From Actinocorallia sp039871655 (lineage in GTDB: Bacteria; Actinomycetota; Actinomycetes; Streptosporangiales; Streptosporangiaceae), in assembly GCF_039871655.1 (NCBI RefSeq), contig NZ_JBDPLZ010000004.1, forward strand, positions 558,001-622,000: a stretch of 64,000 nucleotides of DNA, read 5' to 3'. The notes under the pieces are model-generated. The model had not been told where the DNA came from, searched no databases, and saw nothing but the letters and a program-made list of their open reading frames with translations. Positions 26,231 through 35,023 of this stretch are shown one piece after another (position 1 is the first letter of the stretch; every line of letters begins with the position of its first letter). Made by a program: the position numbers and the translations under genes.

Positions 26231-27352
26231 TCAGGACAGGCCGGTGACGGAGAGGGTCTGGACGGCTATCTCGCGTTCTTCGTCAGTGGGGACGACGAGG
26301 ACGGTGACGAGGGAGCCGGGGGCTGAGATGACGCGGGAGGAACGGGAGGGGGACTCGTTGGCCTCCGGGTCCAGGAGGATGCCGAGGTTCTCCAGGCCGG
26401 CGAGGATCATGGCCCGGGTGCGGGGATCGTTCTCGCCCACGCCGGCGGTGAAGACGAGGACGTCGAGGCGGCCCAGGACGGCGTAGTAGGCGCCGACGCA
26501 CTTGCGGACGCGCCGGGTGTAGACCTCCATGGCCAGGGCGGCGGCGGGGTCGCCGGAGTCCACCAGGGGCCAGATCTCGCGGAGGTCGTTGTGGCCGCAC
26601 AGGGCGCGGAGGCCGCTCTCGTGGTTGAGGGCGTGATCGACCTCCTCGACGGACAGGCCGCGGGTCCGGGCGAGGAAGGCCGGCAGGGCGGGGTCGATGT
26701 CGCCGGAGCGGGTGCCCATGACCAGCCCCTCCAGGGGGGTGAGGCCCATGGAGGTGTCGACGCAGCGCCCGCCCTCCACGGCGCTGGCGCTGGCGCCGTT
26801 GCCCAGGTGCAGGACGATCGAGTCGACCTCGCAGTAGGGGCGGCCCAGGAACTCGGCGGCCCGGCGGGAGACGTAGGCGTGCGAGGTGCCGTGGAAGCCG
26901 TAGCGCCGGACGCCGCCGTCCGTCCAGTCGCGGGGGATCGCGTAGGTGTAGGCCTCGGGCGGCATCGTCTGGTGGAAGGCGGTGTCGAAGACCGCGACGT
27001 GCGGCACCGAGGGGAAGACGGAGCGGGCGGCGCGGATGCCGATGAGGTTCACCGGGTTGTGCAGCGGCGCCATCGGGCACAGCCTCTCGATCTCCCGCTC
27101 CACCGCGCCGTCGATGATCACGGGGTCGGCGTACCGGGTGCCGCCGTGCACCACCCGGTGGCCGACGGCGGCCACCCGCTCCAGGTCCGGGCCCGCCGCC
27201 TCGAGCTCGGCCAGGACCTGCCGCATGCCCTCGGTGTGGTCGGTGACCCGCTCGACGATGCCGCCCGCCGCCGTCTCCAGGGACGGGACCTCCACGAGCC
27301 GGTACTTGATGGAGGAGGAGCCGCAGTTGAGCACCAGGACGTACCGCATCAT
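26231..27352 (-). CDS. ackA: Acetate kinase
   Basis: This is a 373-residue ASKHA-fold kinase that interconverts acetate plus ATP with acetyl phosphate plus ADP. It has the N-terminal phosphate-binding LNCGSSSIKY, GHRVVHGG, YGFHGTSHAYVSRRAAEFLG, HLGNGASASAV, DTSMGLTPLEGLVMGTRSGDIDP with the catalytic acid, and FTAGVGEND near the C-terminus. Its ATG overlaps the pta stop (ATGA), so the two enzymes are coupled in the usual actinobacterial order pta-ackA. Together with the ActP-like importer across the terminator it forms a route from external acetate to acetyl-CoA, or the overflow route in reverse. Confidence 0.97.
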   Translation of the reverse strand: MMRYVLVLNCGSSSIKYRLVEVPSLETAAGGIVERVTDHTEGMRQVLAELEAAGPDLERVAAVGHRVVHGGTRYADPVIIDGAVEREIERLCPMAPLHNPVNLIGIRAARSVFPSVPHVAVFDTAFHQTMPPEAYTYAIPRDWTDGGVRRYGFHGTSHAYVSRRAAEFLGRPYCEVDSIVLHLGNGASASAVEGGRCVDTSMGLTPLEGLVMGTRSGDIDPALPAFLARTRGLSVEEVDHALNHESGLRALCGHNDLREIWPLVDSGDPAAALAMEVYTRRVRKCVGAYYAVLGRLDVLVFTAGVGENDPRTRAMILAGLENLGILLDPEANESPSRSSRVISAPGSLVTVLVVPTDEEREIAVQTLSVTGLS

Positions 27353-29391
27353 GCTCCCTGCGCCTGGATCGCGGTGATCGCGACGGTGTTGACGATGTCC
27401 TGCACGGTGGCCCCTCGGGACAGGTCGTTGACGGGTTTGCGCAGGCCCTGCAGGACAGGCCCCACGGCCACGGCGCCCGCGCTGCGCTGCACCGCCTTGT
27501 AGAGGTTGTTGCCGGTGTCGAGGTTGGGCACCACGAACACCGTGGCGCGGCCCGCGACGGCGCTGTCGGGCATCTTGGCCCGCGCGACGGTCTCGTCGGC
27601 CGCCGCGTCGTACTGGATGGGCCCCTCGACGGGCAGGTCGGGCCGCAGCTCGCGCACCAGCGCGGTGGCCCGCCGCACCTTCTCCACCTCGGCCCCGCTG
27701 CCGGAGGTCCCGGTGGAGTACGACAACATCGCCACCCGCGGCTCGACCCCGAACACCGCGGCGGTCGTCGCCGACTGGACGGCGATGTCGGCGAGCTGCT
27801 CGGCCGTCGGGTCGGGGTTGACCGCGCAGTCGCCGTAGACGAGGACCCGGTCCTCCAAGCACATGAAGAACACGCTGGAGACGATGGCGGCGCCCGGCGC
27901 GGTGCGGATGATCTCGAACGCGGGCCGGATGGTGTGCGCGGTGGTGTGCGCCGCGCCCGAGACCATCCCGTCGGCCAGGCCCAGCTGCACCATCAGCGTG
28001 CCGAAGTACGACACGTCCGTCACGGTGTCGCGCGCGAGCTCCAGCGAGACGCCCTTGTGCGCCCGGATCCGCGCGTACTCCGCCGCGAACCGCTCCCGCA
28101 GCTCCCGGTCGTAGGGGCTGATCACCCGCGCGGCCTCCAGGTCGAGGCCGAGCTCGGAGGCCCGTACCCGGATCTCGTCCTGCTCGCCGAGCAGGACGAG
28201 GTCGGCGACCCCGCGCCGCAGCAGGATGTCCGAGGCGCGCAGGATGCGTTCCTCCTTGCCTTCGGGCAGGACGATGGTGCGCCTGTCGTTGCGCGCCCGT
28301 TCCAGCAGGTCGTACTCGAACATCAGCGGGGTGACGGCGGAGGACCGCGTGACGTGCAGCCGCTCCAGCAGCCGCTCGCCGTCGACGTGCTCGGCGAACA
28401 ATCGCAGCGCCAGGTCGATCTTGCCGGCGCTGGTGGGGCTGAACCGGCCCTCGGCCCGGCCCAGCCGGGTGGCGCATTCGAAGGTGTCCAGGTCGGTGGC
28501 GATCACCGGGAGCTTCGGCGCCATGCCGTCGACGAGCCTGAGCACCGGTTCGGGCAGGTCGAGCCCGCCGGTCATGACGATCCCCGACAGCGCGGGGAAC
28601 GTGGCGGCCGAGTGCGCGGCCAGCAGCCCCGGCAGCAGCGCGGCGGCCCGGTCGGACGGGATGATCACCGTCTGGCCCTCGGTCAGGCGCTCCAGGATGT
28701 GGGGGAGGGACATGGCGCCGACCGCCAGCCCCGACACCTCGCGTCCGAGCTGCCGGGGGTCGCCGCGGAAGATCGTGCCGGAGCAGGCGGCCATGAGGTC
28801 CCCGACGGTCGGCGCGTACAGCCGGGGCTCCTCGGGGATCACGAACGTGCGTTCGACGCCCACCGCGGCCCGCACCGCCTCCGCCTCGGCGGGGTCGACC
28901 CGGGTGACCACCACCCCCAGCAGCGCGGCGTGCTCGGCGGCCAGCTCCTTGGCGGCGACCGTCACTCCGGCCGCGACCTCCTCGGGCCGCCGTCCGTGCC
29001 CGGTGGCCAGCAGCAGCACCGGCGTGCCCAGGTGGGAGGCGATCACCGCGTTGAACTCGAACTCCGTCGGCGCGCCCACGTCGGTGAAGTCGGTGCCGAC
29101 GACGATCACCGCGTCGCAGACGGCGGCCAGCGCACGGTATCCGGCGACGATGTCGGCGGTCGCCCTGGCGGGGTCGCGGTGCACCTCGTCGTAGGTGACC
29201 CCGGTGGAGCCGCGCGCGTTGAACCGGCTCACCACGGTCTCGATGATCGAGTCGACCCGCCCGCCCTCGACCACCGGCCGGTACACACCGAGCCTGCGGA
29301 CCTTGGCGGAGAGCAGTTCGGCCACCCCAAGGGTGACGGTCGCCTTGCGGGTGGCGGCTCCGGTGGCGGCTATGTAGACGGCGCGGGTCAT
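27349..29391 (-). CDS. pta: Phosphate acetyltransferase
   Basis: This 680-residue long-form Pta interconverts acetyl-CoA and acetyl phosphate. The N-terminal part is BioD/CobB-like with a degenerate P-loop (ATGAATRKATVTLG). A DRTGG domain lies in the middle, and the catalytic PTA domain occupies about residues 340-680 (IVLPEGKEERILRASD, DGMVSGAAHTTAHTIRPAFEII, MLSYSTGTSGSG, VFVVPNLDTGNNLYKAVQR). AGGAGA precedes the ATG. The N-terminal regions regulate activity in enterobacterial enzymes; whether they do here is not known. Confidence 0.96.
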   Translation of the reverse strand: MTRAVYIAATGAATRKATVTLGVAELLSAKVRRLGVYRPVVEGGRVDSIIETVVSRFNARGSTGVTYDEVHRDPARATADIVAGYRALAAVCDAVIVVGTDFTDVGAPTEFEFNAVIASHLGTPVLLLATGHGRRPEEVAAGVTVAAKELAAEHAALLGVVVTRVDPAEAEAVRAAVGVERTFVIPEEPRLYAPTVGDLMAACSGTIFRGDPRQLGREVSGLAVGAMSLPHILERLTEGQTVIIPSDRAAALLPGLLAAHSAATFPALSGIVMTGGLDLPEPVLRLVDGMAPKLPVIATDLDTFECATRLGRAEGRFSPTSAGKIDLALRLFAEHVDGERLLERLHVTRSSAVTPLMFEYDLLERARNDRRTIVLPEGKEERILRASDILLRRGVADLVLLGEQDEIRVRASELGLDLEAARVISPYDRELRERFAAEYARIRAHKGVSLELARDTVTDVSYFGTLMVQLGLADGMVSGAAHTTAHTIRPAFEIIRTAPGAAIVSSVFFMCLEDRVLVYGDCAVNPDPTAEQLADIAVQSATTAAVFGVEPRVAMLSYSTGTSGSGAEVEKVRRATALVRELRPDLPVEGPIQYDAAADETVARAKMPDSAVAGRATVFVVPNLDTGNNLYKAVQRSAGAVAVGPVLQGLRKPVNDLSRGATVQDIVNTVAITAIQAQGA

Positions 29392-29495
29392 GGGTCTCCT
29401 GTCCGGAGGGATCTTCGAGAACCGATCGTAGTTCCGCCGTGCTACCCGCCCGTACGAGGTGGGGGAAAACCCGGGAGACGGGGATCACGCCGGGC

Positions 29496-30368
29496 TCAGG
29501 CGGACCCCACCAGCCAGGAGGGGTCGGCGCCCAGCCAGGTCCCCGGCAGGGGCCGCACGTTCCAGTACCGCCCGTCGTAGACGCCCAGTTCCCCCGCGCC
29601 CGCCGCGTACAGGGCGGCGGGGGTCGCGGTCAGCGCGTTGACGGACAGCGGTGCCCGGTGCCGGGCCCAGCGGCGTCCCGTCCACTCCAGCAGCGTCCGG
29701 CCCGCCGCGGCCCAGGGGCGTCCGCGCCAGAGCGCCAGCGTGGTGACGGGCCCGGTCTTCGTCCGGCGCTCGTTCCAGGAGCGCCCGTCGAAGGAGAGCA
29801 GTACTCCTTCGCGGTCCCGTTCCCCGCCCGCCCAGAGGTACCGGTCGAGCGCCGCGACGGACAGGAGCCGGACGGCGGGGCCGGGCGGAGTGGCGGGCGC
29901 CCATCCTCTGGGTCCGCGGTGCAGGACGACGGTGCCGGGGAAGCCGTGCCCCACCGCCCAGCGGCCGTGCACTCCGGTCAGGACGTAGGGAGAACCCGTG
30001 TTCGGGGGCTTCTCCTCGGTCCAGCCCTCGGCGGCCCGGCGCAGCAGCAGCGGGACCTCCCGGCCGCGGAGCCGGTCGAACGCCCCTCCGACGGCGACCC
30101 GTCCCGCCACCGCGGTGAGCATCGCGCCGTCGAGCGCGGCGTCCAGGGCGGGCAGGGGATCGTTCTCCCAGAGTGTCCCGTTCCAAACCAGGACGAGCGG
30201 GCCGGTCCCGGTGGCTCCGACAGCGTAGGGGGCGCAGACGGCCCGCAGCAGGAAGTCCCCGCCCGGGTCCGGCAGTGAGGTGCGCTGGAAGTCCCGGACG
30301 TCGCGCCGTGCCGCCGCGCCCTTGACGGTCCTGGTCTCCGCCGCGCGGACCGGTCCCCCGACGTTCAT
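29496..30368 (-). CDS. Beta-propeller-like hypothetical protein
   Basis: This is a 290-residue protein with repeated short blades that each end in an aromatic-rich strand: LVLVWNGTLWENDPL, LLLRRAAEGWTEEK, VVLHRGPRGWAPAT, VLLSFDGRSWNERRT and TLLEWTGRRWARH. It has no clear signal peptide or membrane helix. It resembles the lipoprotein at 10023-10967 in blade style, but that one is exported. TAGTTT 6 nt before ATG 30368 indicates leaderless expression. I do not recognise a specific family; binding a partner protein or ligand is all that can be inferred. Confidence 0.6.
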   Translation of the reverse strand: MNVGGPVRAAETRTVKGAAARRDVRDFQRTSLPDPGGDFLLRAVCAPYAVGATGTGPLVLVWNGTLWENDPLPALDAALDGAMLTAVAGRVAVGGAFDRLRGREVPLLLRRAAEGWTEEKPPNTGSPYVLTGVHGRWAVGHGFPGTVVLHRGPRGWAPATPPGPAVRLLSVAALDRYLWAGGERDREGVLLSFDGRSWNERRTKTGPVTTLALWRGRPWAAAGRTLLEWTGRRWARHRAPLSVNALTATPAALYAAGAGELGVYDGRYWNVRPLPGTWLGADPSWLVGSA

Positions 30369-30767
30369 GCCGCGAAACTATAGAGAGACGAAACGGTCAT
30401 GTCGCCCCACAGTCTTGAAACGATGACCTTTCCTCCCCTGTCTACCCGCTCAACTCCGGACCACTCCGGGGCTGTCGTTTTCGGCATAGGCCAGGAGACC
30501 GGCCGTGGCTCCCCGGCGGGAACACAAGATAGAACACACCCCGGCAGAGGCCGAGTAACCGTGCCGGAGCCGACTCGGTCATGACCTCGGCATTGGACTC
30601 GGCCGCCGACAGGGAGGCGACGGCCGTGCCGGGCGGTGCGCAGAACCACAGGTCGAAGGCCGGTTGCCGGTCCGCCGGCGGCGCCGCGTCCACGATCGCG
30701 GCGCCCAGGGCGGGCCGGCCATGTTCTGGAGGACCGGTAGGAACGTCACTATGGAGGGAGGGCGGGC
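30369..30767. other. 399-bp non-coding stretch
   Basis: The stretch holds the minus-strand -10 element TAGTTT (30375-30380) of the propeller gene and a weak hairpin near 30551-30579 (CCGAGT with ACTCGG). The short open frames here have no coding signature. The anti-sigma gene ends at its right border without an obvious terminator. Confidence 0.5.
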
Positions 30768-31292
30768 TCAGATGGCGAACGAGGACCAGACGGCCTTCCC
30801 GCCGGTCGACAGCGGGGCCCAGCCCCAGGCCTCGGAGATCGCCGCGACCACCTGCAGGCCCCGGCCGCTCTCGGCGAACTCGTCGGGCTCACCGAGGACC
30901 GGGGGCTCCCCGCTGGGGTCGGTGACGATCACCAGGACGCGGCGCTCCTGGCGCATGAGGATGAGCTGGATCGGGGCGCGGGCGATCCGGTGCCGGCCAG
31001 GCAGGCCGTAGCGCAGGGCGTTGGTGACCAGTTCGGAGATCACGACCCCCGTCTCGCACAGGATCTCCTCCAGCTCCCACTCGGCCAGAGTCCTGCGGGC
31101 GAAGTCCCGGGCGATCCTGGGTGAGTCCAGGTTGCTGTTCAACGGGTGCCGGGCGAGTCGGCTGGTGCCGGAGGCAGGGGGAGTAGGCCAGTGGCTCGCG
31201 TCCAGGGTCGGCAGCATCTCAGGCCATCGGCCTTCTTCGACGCAGGAGAGCCGCCGACTGTGGATCATGCGAGGAGCCCGCTTAACGGTCAT
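30768..31292 (-). CDS. Anti-sigma/ATP-binding regulatory kinase (HATPase_c_2)
   Basis: This is a 174-residue protein with an isolated GHKL ATPase domain: N-box ETGVVISELVTNALRYG, G1-like VIVTDPSGEPP, and ESGRGLQVV. Such RsbW/SpoIIAB-like proteins are abundant in actinomycetes and bind sigma factors or anti-sigma antagonists. It is divergent from a DUF397 gene and an XRE-DUF5753 gene. That trio recurs in WhiJ-type loci controlling development and antibiotic production. ATG 31292 is chosen because AGGA lies 6 nt upstream. Confidence 0.85.
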   Translation of the reverse strand: MTVKRAPRMIHSRRLSCVEEGRWPEMLPTLDASHWPTPPASGTSRLARHPLNSNLDSPRIARDFARRTLAEWELEEILCETGVVISELVTNALRYGLPGRHRIARAPIQLILMRQERRVLVIVTDPSGEPPVLGEPDEFAESGRGLQVVAAISEAWGWAPLSTGGKAVWSSFAI

Positions 31293-31356
31293 GAGATGTC
31301 CTGACGCGGTCCGGTGATGCGCTGCGTGGGTGTCCGCTATCTTTCCCTTCCGAGCC

Positions 31357-31397
31357 GTGCAGGTGCAAGGGCTTCTGCACGTGCATCGGTCCTTGCA
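31357..31397. promoter_or_regulatory. Nested inverted repeats between anti-sigma and DUF397 genes
   Basis: GTGCAG (31357-31362) pairs with CTGCAC (31375-31380), and TGCAAGG (31364-31370) pairs with CCTTGCA (31391-31397). They lie in the divergent intergenic space and could bind the XRE regulator encoded nearby. Confidence 0.4.
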
Positions 31398-31430
31398 GCG
31401 GAAAAAATCATGCTTGGAACGGAGCAATCC

Positions 31431-31664
31431 ATGGGGGATCACGCACAGGGAGCGTTCGCGCACGCAGCAGAGCCGCTCTGGTTCAAGAGCCGTCGCAGCA
31501 ACCCCAGCGGTAACTGCGTCGAGCTCAGTGCGCTGCCGAGCGGGGAGATCGCGATGCGCAACTCCCGGCACCCCGACGGTCCGGTGCTCATCTACACCCG
31601 CGCGGAGATCGAGGCCTTCCTCGGCGGCGCCAAGGACGGTGAATTCGATCATCTTGTCGCCTGA
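31431..31664 (+). CDS. DUF397 protein
   Basis: This is a 77-residue DUF397 protein: WFKSRRSNPSGNCVELSALPSGEIAMRNSRHPDGPVLIYTRAEIEAFLGGAKDGEFD has the family's N-C-V-E, R-x-S and E-x-x-A/F-L-x-G-x-K-x-G-E-F-D marks. These small proteins are encoded beside XRE-DUF5753 regulators and probably act as their antagonists, as in the WhiJ/BldB-linked loci. GGAG 6 nt upstream supports ATG 31431; ATG 31410 is an in-frame alternative. Confidence 0.88.
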   Translation: MGDHAQGAFAHAAEPLWFKSRRSNPSGNCVELSALPSGEIAMRNSRHPDGPVLIYTRAEIEAFLGGAKDGEFDHLVA

Positions 31665-31851
31665 TCGCCGGCGGCCGTGACCGCCCGGCCCGCGCCCTGA
31701 CCCGGGGGCTGACCCCCCGTCACCTGGTGTTACGGGCGGTGCCCGCCGGATGACGCATGGCCAAGGGGGGCATCCCGTGGGATACTGATCCGCCCGTTGA
31801 TGGAATTCTCATAAGGCCCGGCCGAAGAGGCGGGCCTACAGGGAGCCCCGA

Positions 31852-32748
31852 ATGGTTCAAGCGGCAGACACGACCGTGTTGAACATCTCCGCTGCGGCCG
31901 GCGGCGGTCCCACCGTGCTGCGCATCCTGCTGGGTGCGCAGCTTCGGCGCCTGCGGGAGGCCATGGGAATCACCCGTGAGCAGGCGGGTTACGCGATCCG
32001 CGCGTCGGACTCGAAGATCAGCCGCCTGGAGCTCGGCAGGGTCTCCTTCCGCGAGCGCGACGTGGCCGACCTCCTGACCCTCTACGGAGTGCACGACGCC
32101 GCGGAACGGGAGAAGGCCCTCGGCCTGGCCCGCCGGGCCAGCGCCAACGGATGGTGGCACAACTACAACGACGTCCTTCCCCGGTGGTTCGAGAACTACA
32201 TCGGCCTGGAGGAGGCGGCCAGCCGCATCCGCGCCTACGAGGTGCAGTTCGTCCCCGGCCTCCTGCAGACCGAGGGGTACGCCAGGGCGGTCACGCTCCT
32301 GGGGCACGGCGGAGCGGCCCCGGAGGAGATCGAACGCCGGGTCGAGATGCGCATGAAGCGCCAGGAGCTGCTGCACTCCGAACACGCCCCCCATCTGTGG
32401 GCGGTGGTCGACGAGGCGGTCGTGCGGCGTCCCCTGGGCGGCGCGGAGGTGATGCGCGAGCAGCTGCGGCACCTCATCGAGCTGTGCGAGCTGCCCAACG
32501 TCACCCTGCAGATCGTGCCGTTCGCGCGGGGCGGCCACGCGGCGGCCGGAGGCCCTTTCAGCATCCTGCGCTTCGCCGAGCCCGACCTGCCGGACATCGT
32601 CTACCTGGAACAGCTCACCAGCGCGCTCTACCTCGACAAGCGCGAGGACATCGAACGCTATCTGACGGTCATGGAGCAGCTCTGCGTGGAGGCCGAGTCG
32701 GTCACCGACACCCCGGCCCTCCTGAAGCGCATCCACGACGCCATGTGA
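31852..32748 (+). CDS. XRE-family regulator with DUF5753
   Basis: This is a 298-residue regulator. An N-terminal Cro/C1 helix-turn-helix (about 24-80; LGAQLRRLREAMGITREQAGYAIRASDSKISRLE) is joined to a DUF5753 effector domain (RIRAYEVQFVPGLLQTEGYARAV, LWAVVDEAVVRRPLGG, DIVYLEQLTSALYLD). AGGGAG precedes the start. It forms a WhiJ-like set with the DUF397 and anti-sigma genes. It may control the biosynthetic operon that begins about 350 bp downstream, but that is only proximity. A strong terminator follows. Confidence 0.9.
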   Translation: MVQAADTTVLNISAAAGGGPTVLRILLGAQLRRLREAMGITREQAGYAIRASDSKISRLELGRVSFRERDVADLLTLYGVHDAAEREKALGLARRASANGWWHNYNDVLPRWFENYIGLEEAASRIRAYEVQFVPGLLQTEGYARAVTLLGHGGAAPEEIERRVEMRMKRQELLHSEHAPHLWAVVDEAVVRRPLGGAEVMREQLRHLIELCELPNVTLQIVPFARGGHAAAGGPFSILRFAEPDLPDIVYLEQLTSALYLDKREDIERYLTVMEQLCVEAESVTDTPALLKRIHDAM

Positions 32749-32765
32749 GGCGGAATCCCGCCGGA

Positions 32766-32812
32766 ACGTCCGGTTCCCAGGCTCAGGCCCGGGGACCGGA
32801 CGTTTTTGTTTT
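32766..32812 (+). terminator. Rho-independent terminator
   Basis: A stem of about 13 bp (around 32766-32778 with 32790-32802) is followed by TTTTTGTTTT, one of the few canonical T-tract terminators in the window. It separates the regulator from the biosynthetic operon. Confidence 0.85.
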
Positions 32813-33098
32813 CCCGGTTCCGCACCGGTGGTTGAAGGTTGAATTGGCTGTGGCAATTCCTTGCCGACGGCCGTGATTGTGACTCATCTGACAAAGGCGG
32901 GCCGTATTGCGCCCCCTGCAGGCCCTGTGTGGCAAGGGCTCCAGCAGGGGGTGTGACCTGGGGCACCTCTATTCCAGGACCCTTGTTAAAGGCATGTGAA
33001 CATCAGGTGCCGATCCTGTTCTGATTTGACAACCAAAGATCCATTCGTCTTCGATGGTTTTTCCGCGAACTTAACGACAAAGCCCTGAAGGACGGTCC
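32813..33098 (+). promoter_or_regulatory. Promoter region of the NDPK-AfsA biosynthetic operon
   Basis: This AT-richer region has TTGACA at 33026-33031, an 18-bp spacer and TTCGAT at 33050-33055 as a candidate promoter. It leaves a leader of about 37 nt with AAGGA before GTG 33099. A weak inverted repeat (CCTTGCC about 32859, GGCAAGG 32931) is the only operator-like feature. I did not find a clear gamma-butyrolactone-receptor (ARE-type) box. Confidence 0.45.
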
Positions 33099-34340
33099 GT
33101 GCGAGAAACCGAGCCCTCCGCGACCCTGGTGCTGGACTCCGTCCGGCGCCACCTGTCCCCGGGGCTCGCGCTGGGCTACAACCTCCTGGCCAAGGGCGCC
33201 GTCGAGACCGGGGCGTCCGGCGCCACGGTCCGGCTCTCCGACGGGCGCGAGCTGGTCGACTTCGGCTCCTACGCGGTGACGCTCCTGGGCCACAGGCCCC
33301 CGGACGTCGTCGCCGCCGTCCACGCGCAACTCGACCTCATGCCCACCGCCACCCGCGCGCTGGCCAACCCGGCGGTGGCCCGCTTCGCCGCCGCCCTGGC
33401 CGCGCGGACCGCGCCGCTGAACCGGATCTGGCTCGGCAGCGACGGCGCCGACGCGGTCGAGGCCGCGGTGAAACTGGCCCGCCGCGCGTCCGGCCGCACC
33501 CGAGTCCTGGCCGTGGAGGGAGCCTTCCACGGCAAGACGCTCGGCGCGCTGGCGCTGACCTCCGCGCCGGTCTACCGGGCCGGGCTCGAACCGCTGCTCG
33601 CCGGGGTCACCCGGGTGGGGCGCGAGGACGCCGAGGCCGTCGCCCGCCACTGCGCCGCCGGTGACGTGGCCGCGCTGATCATGGAGCCGGTGCAGGGCGA
33701 GGGCGGGGTCAGGCGGCTGCCGCACGCGGCCCGCTGGGCCGCCGACGCCCGCTCCGCCGGAGCCTTCGTGATCAGCGACGAGATCCAGGCCGGACTGCAC
33801 CGCTGCGGCCCGTTCTCCGTCGCACTCGCCGAGGGGTGGCGGCCCGACGCCGTGCTGTTCGGCAAGGCGCTCGGCGGGGGAGTGCTGCCGCTGTCGGCGC
33901 TGACCGCCACCGACGAGCTGTACGCGCCGCTGCTGAAGGACCCCACCTGGCACACGGCGACCTTCGGCGGCCACCCGCTGTCGTGCGCCGCCGGCACCGC
34001 GGCCCTGGCGGCCCTCGACCGGCTCGCCCCGCGGGGGGAGGAGCTGTCCTCCCGGGTCCGGGAGGGCCTGGCCGCGCTCGCGGCCGAACACCCCGACCTC
34101 ATCACCGAGGTCCGGGGGCACGGCCTGCTGTGGGGAATGGACTTCGCGAGCCCCGCGGTCGCCGGAGGCGTCTTCACCGAACTGGCCGACCACGGGCTGC
34201 TCGTCTCGCCCTGCCTCGGCTCCCCGCACACCATCCGGCTGCTGCCTCCGCTGGTCACCACCGGCGCCGAACTGGACCGTGCCCTCGAGGCGCTGGCCAA
34301 GGCGTGCACAGCGGCCCGCGACTACCTGGAGCCGCGGTGA
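33099..34340 (+). CDS. Class III PLP-dependent aminotransferase
   Basis: This is a 413-residue fold-type I class III aminotransferase. It has GSDGADAVEAAVKLARR, FHGKTLGALALT, the PLP-phosphate and ring contacts MEPVQGEGGVRRLP and FVISDEIQAG, and the Schiff-base Lys256 in VLFGKALGGGVLPLSA. It transfers an amino group between an omega- or keto-carbonyl and a donor such as glutamate, ornithine or alanine. As first gene of the operon it may aminate the aldehyde made by the reductase two genes on, or supply an amino-acid precursor. GTG start with AAGGA about 7 nt upstream. Its stop overlaps the next start (GTGA). Confidence 0.93.
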   Translation: MRETEPSATLVLDSVRRHLSPGLALGYNLLAKGAVETGASGATVRLSDGRELVDFGSYAVTLLGHRPPDVVAAVHAQLDLMPTATRALANPAVARFAAALAARTAPLNRIWLGSDGADAVEAAVKLARRASGRTRVLAVEGAFHGKTLGALALTSAPVYRAGLEPLLAGVTRVGREDAEAVARHCAAGDVAALIMEPVQGEGGVRRLPHAARWAADARSAGAFVISDEIQAGLHRCGPFSVALAEGWRPDAVLFGKALGGGVLPLSALTATDELYAPLLKDPTWHTATFGGHPLSCAAGTAALAALDRLAPRGEELSSRVREGLAALAAEHPDLITEVRGHGLLWGMDFASPAVAGGVFTELADHGLLVSPCLGSPHTIRLLPPLVTTGAELDRALEALAKACTAARDYLEPR

Positions 34341-35023
34341 CCGCCTGGTTCCTGGAACGTTACCCGCCGGCCAACGCCGTCCTCCTGCTGGCCGTCGCGG
34401 TGGTGGCGCACGCCTTCGGGCACGGCGGCCTCGCACCCTCGGCCCTGTCCGCCTTCGCCGGGCTGTGGTGCTTCTACCTGCTGGTCCGGATCGTGGACGA
34501 GCACAAGGACTACGAGGCCGACCTGGCCGCCCATCCCGAACGCGTCCTGCAGAGTGGACGGGTCACCCTCGGGCGGCTCCGGCTGGTGGCGGTGGGGGCG
34601 CTGGCCGTCCAGGCCGCGGTCACGCTCCCGGCCGGGAAGGCGGCGTCCGGCTGGTGGCTGATCCTGCTCGGCTGGCTGTGCTGGGCCGCGCAGGACTTCT
34701 TCACCGGCGGGCGGCTCGAGGGACGGCCGCTGCTCTACCCGCTGGCGCACGTCCCGCTGTCCGGCCTGGCCTGCGTCTGGGTCGCGCAGCTGGGCGCGGG
34801 CGAAAGCCCCGTCGGGTTCCGGGCGTGGCGGGTGTTCGCGTTCGGGACGCTGCTGGCGCTCGCCGTCGACCTGGCCCGCAAGCTCGGCTCCGGCGGGGAC
34901 CGTTCCTACACGCGCGTCCTCGGGGCGTTCCGCGCCCGGGCGCTGCTGGCCGTGGTCCTCTCCGCCCTGGCGGGAGCGGGGGCGGCGGTCGTCCAGCCCG
35001 GAGTGTGGAAGGCGCTGGCATGA
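34337..35023 (+). CDS. UbiA-like membrane protein
   Basis: This is a 228-residue protein with about 6-7 hydrophobic helices. Its first cytoplasmic loop reads RIVDEHKDYEADLAAHPERVLQSGRVTLGRL, matching the DxxxD-type Mg-diphosphate motif and following P-x-R-x-x-x-x-G-R-V-T of UbiA prenyltransferases in altered form. UbiA enzymes attach isoprenyl chains to aromatic or glycerol acceptors in the membrane. It is shorter than usual (about 280-300), and the second aspartate-rich motif is weak (AVDLARKLGSGGDRSYTRVLG), so activity is uncertain. It is coupled by overlap to its neighbours on both sides. Confidence 0.7.
   Translation: MTAWFLERYPPANAVLLLAVAVVAHAFGHGGLAPSALSAFAGLWCFYLLVRIVDEHKDYEADLAAHPERVLQSGRVTLGRLRLVAVGALAVQAAVTLPAGKAASGWWLILLGWLCWAAQDFFTGGRLEGRPLLYPLAHVPLSGLACVWVAQLGAGESPVGFRAWRVFAFGTLLALAVDLARKLGSGGDRSYTRVLGAFRARALLAVVLSALAGAGAAVVQPGVWKALA

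Noticed and set aside
30365..30649. A 94-codon minus-strand frame between the propeller and anti-sigma genes
   Set aside because: No Shine-Dalgarno or family signature, and it runs through the promoter of the propeller gene.
32813..33098. Gamma-butyrolactone-receptor operator (ARE) before the biosynthetic operon
   Set aside because: No dyad close to the known consensus was visible, only a weak 7-bp inverted repeat with about 65 bp between the arms.
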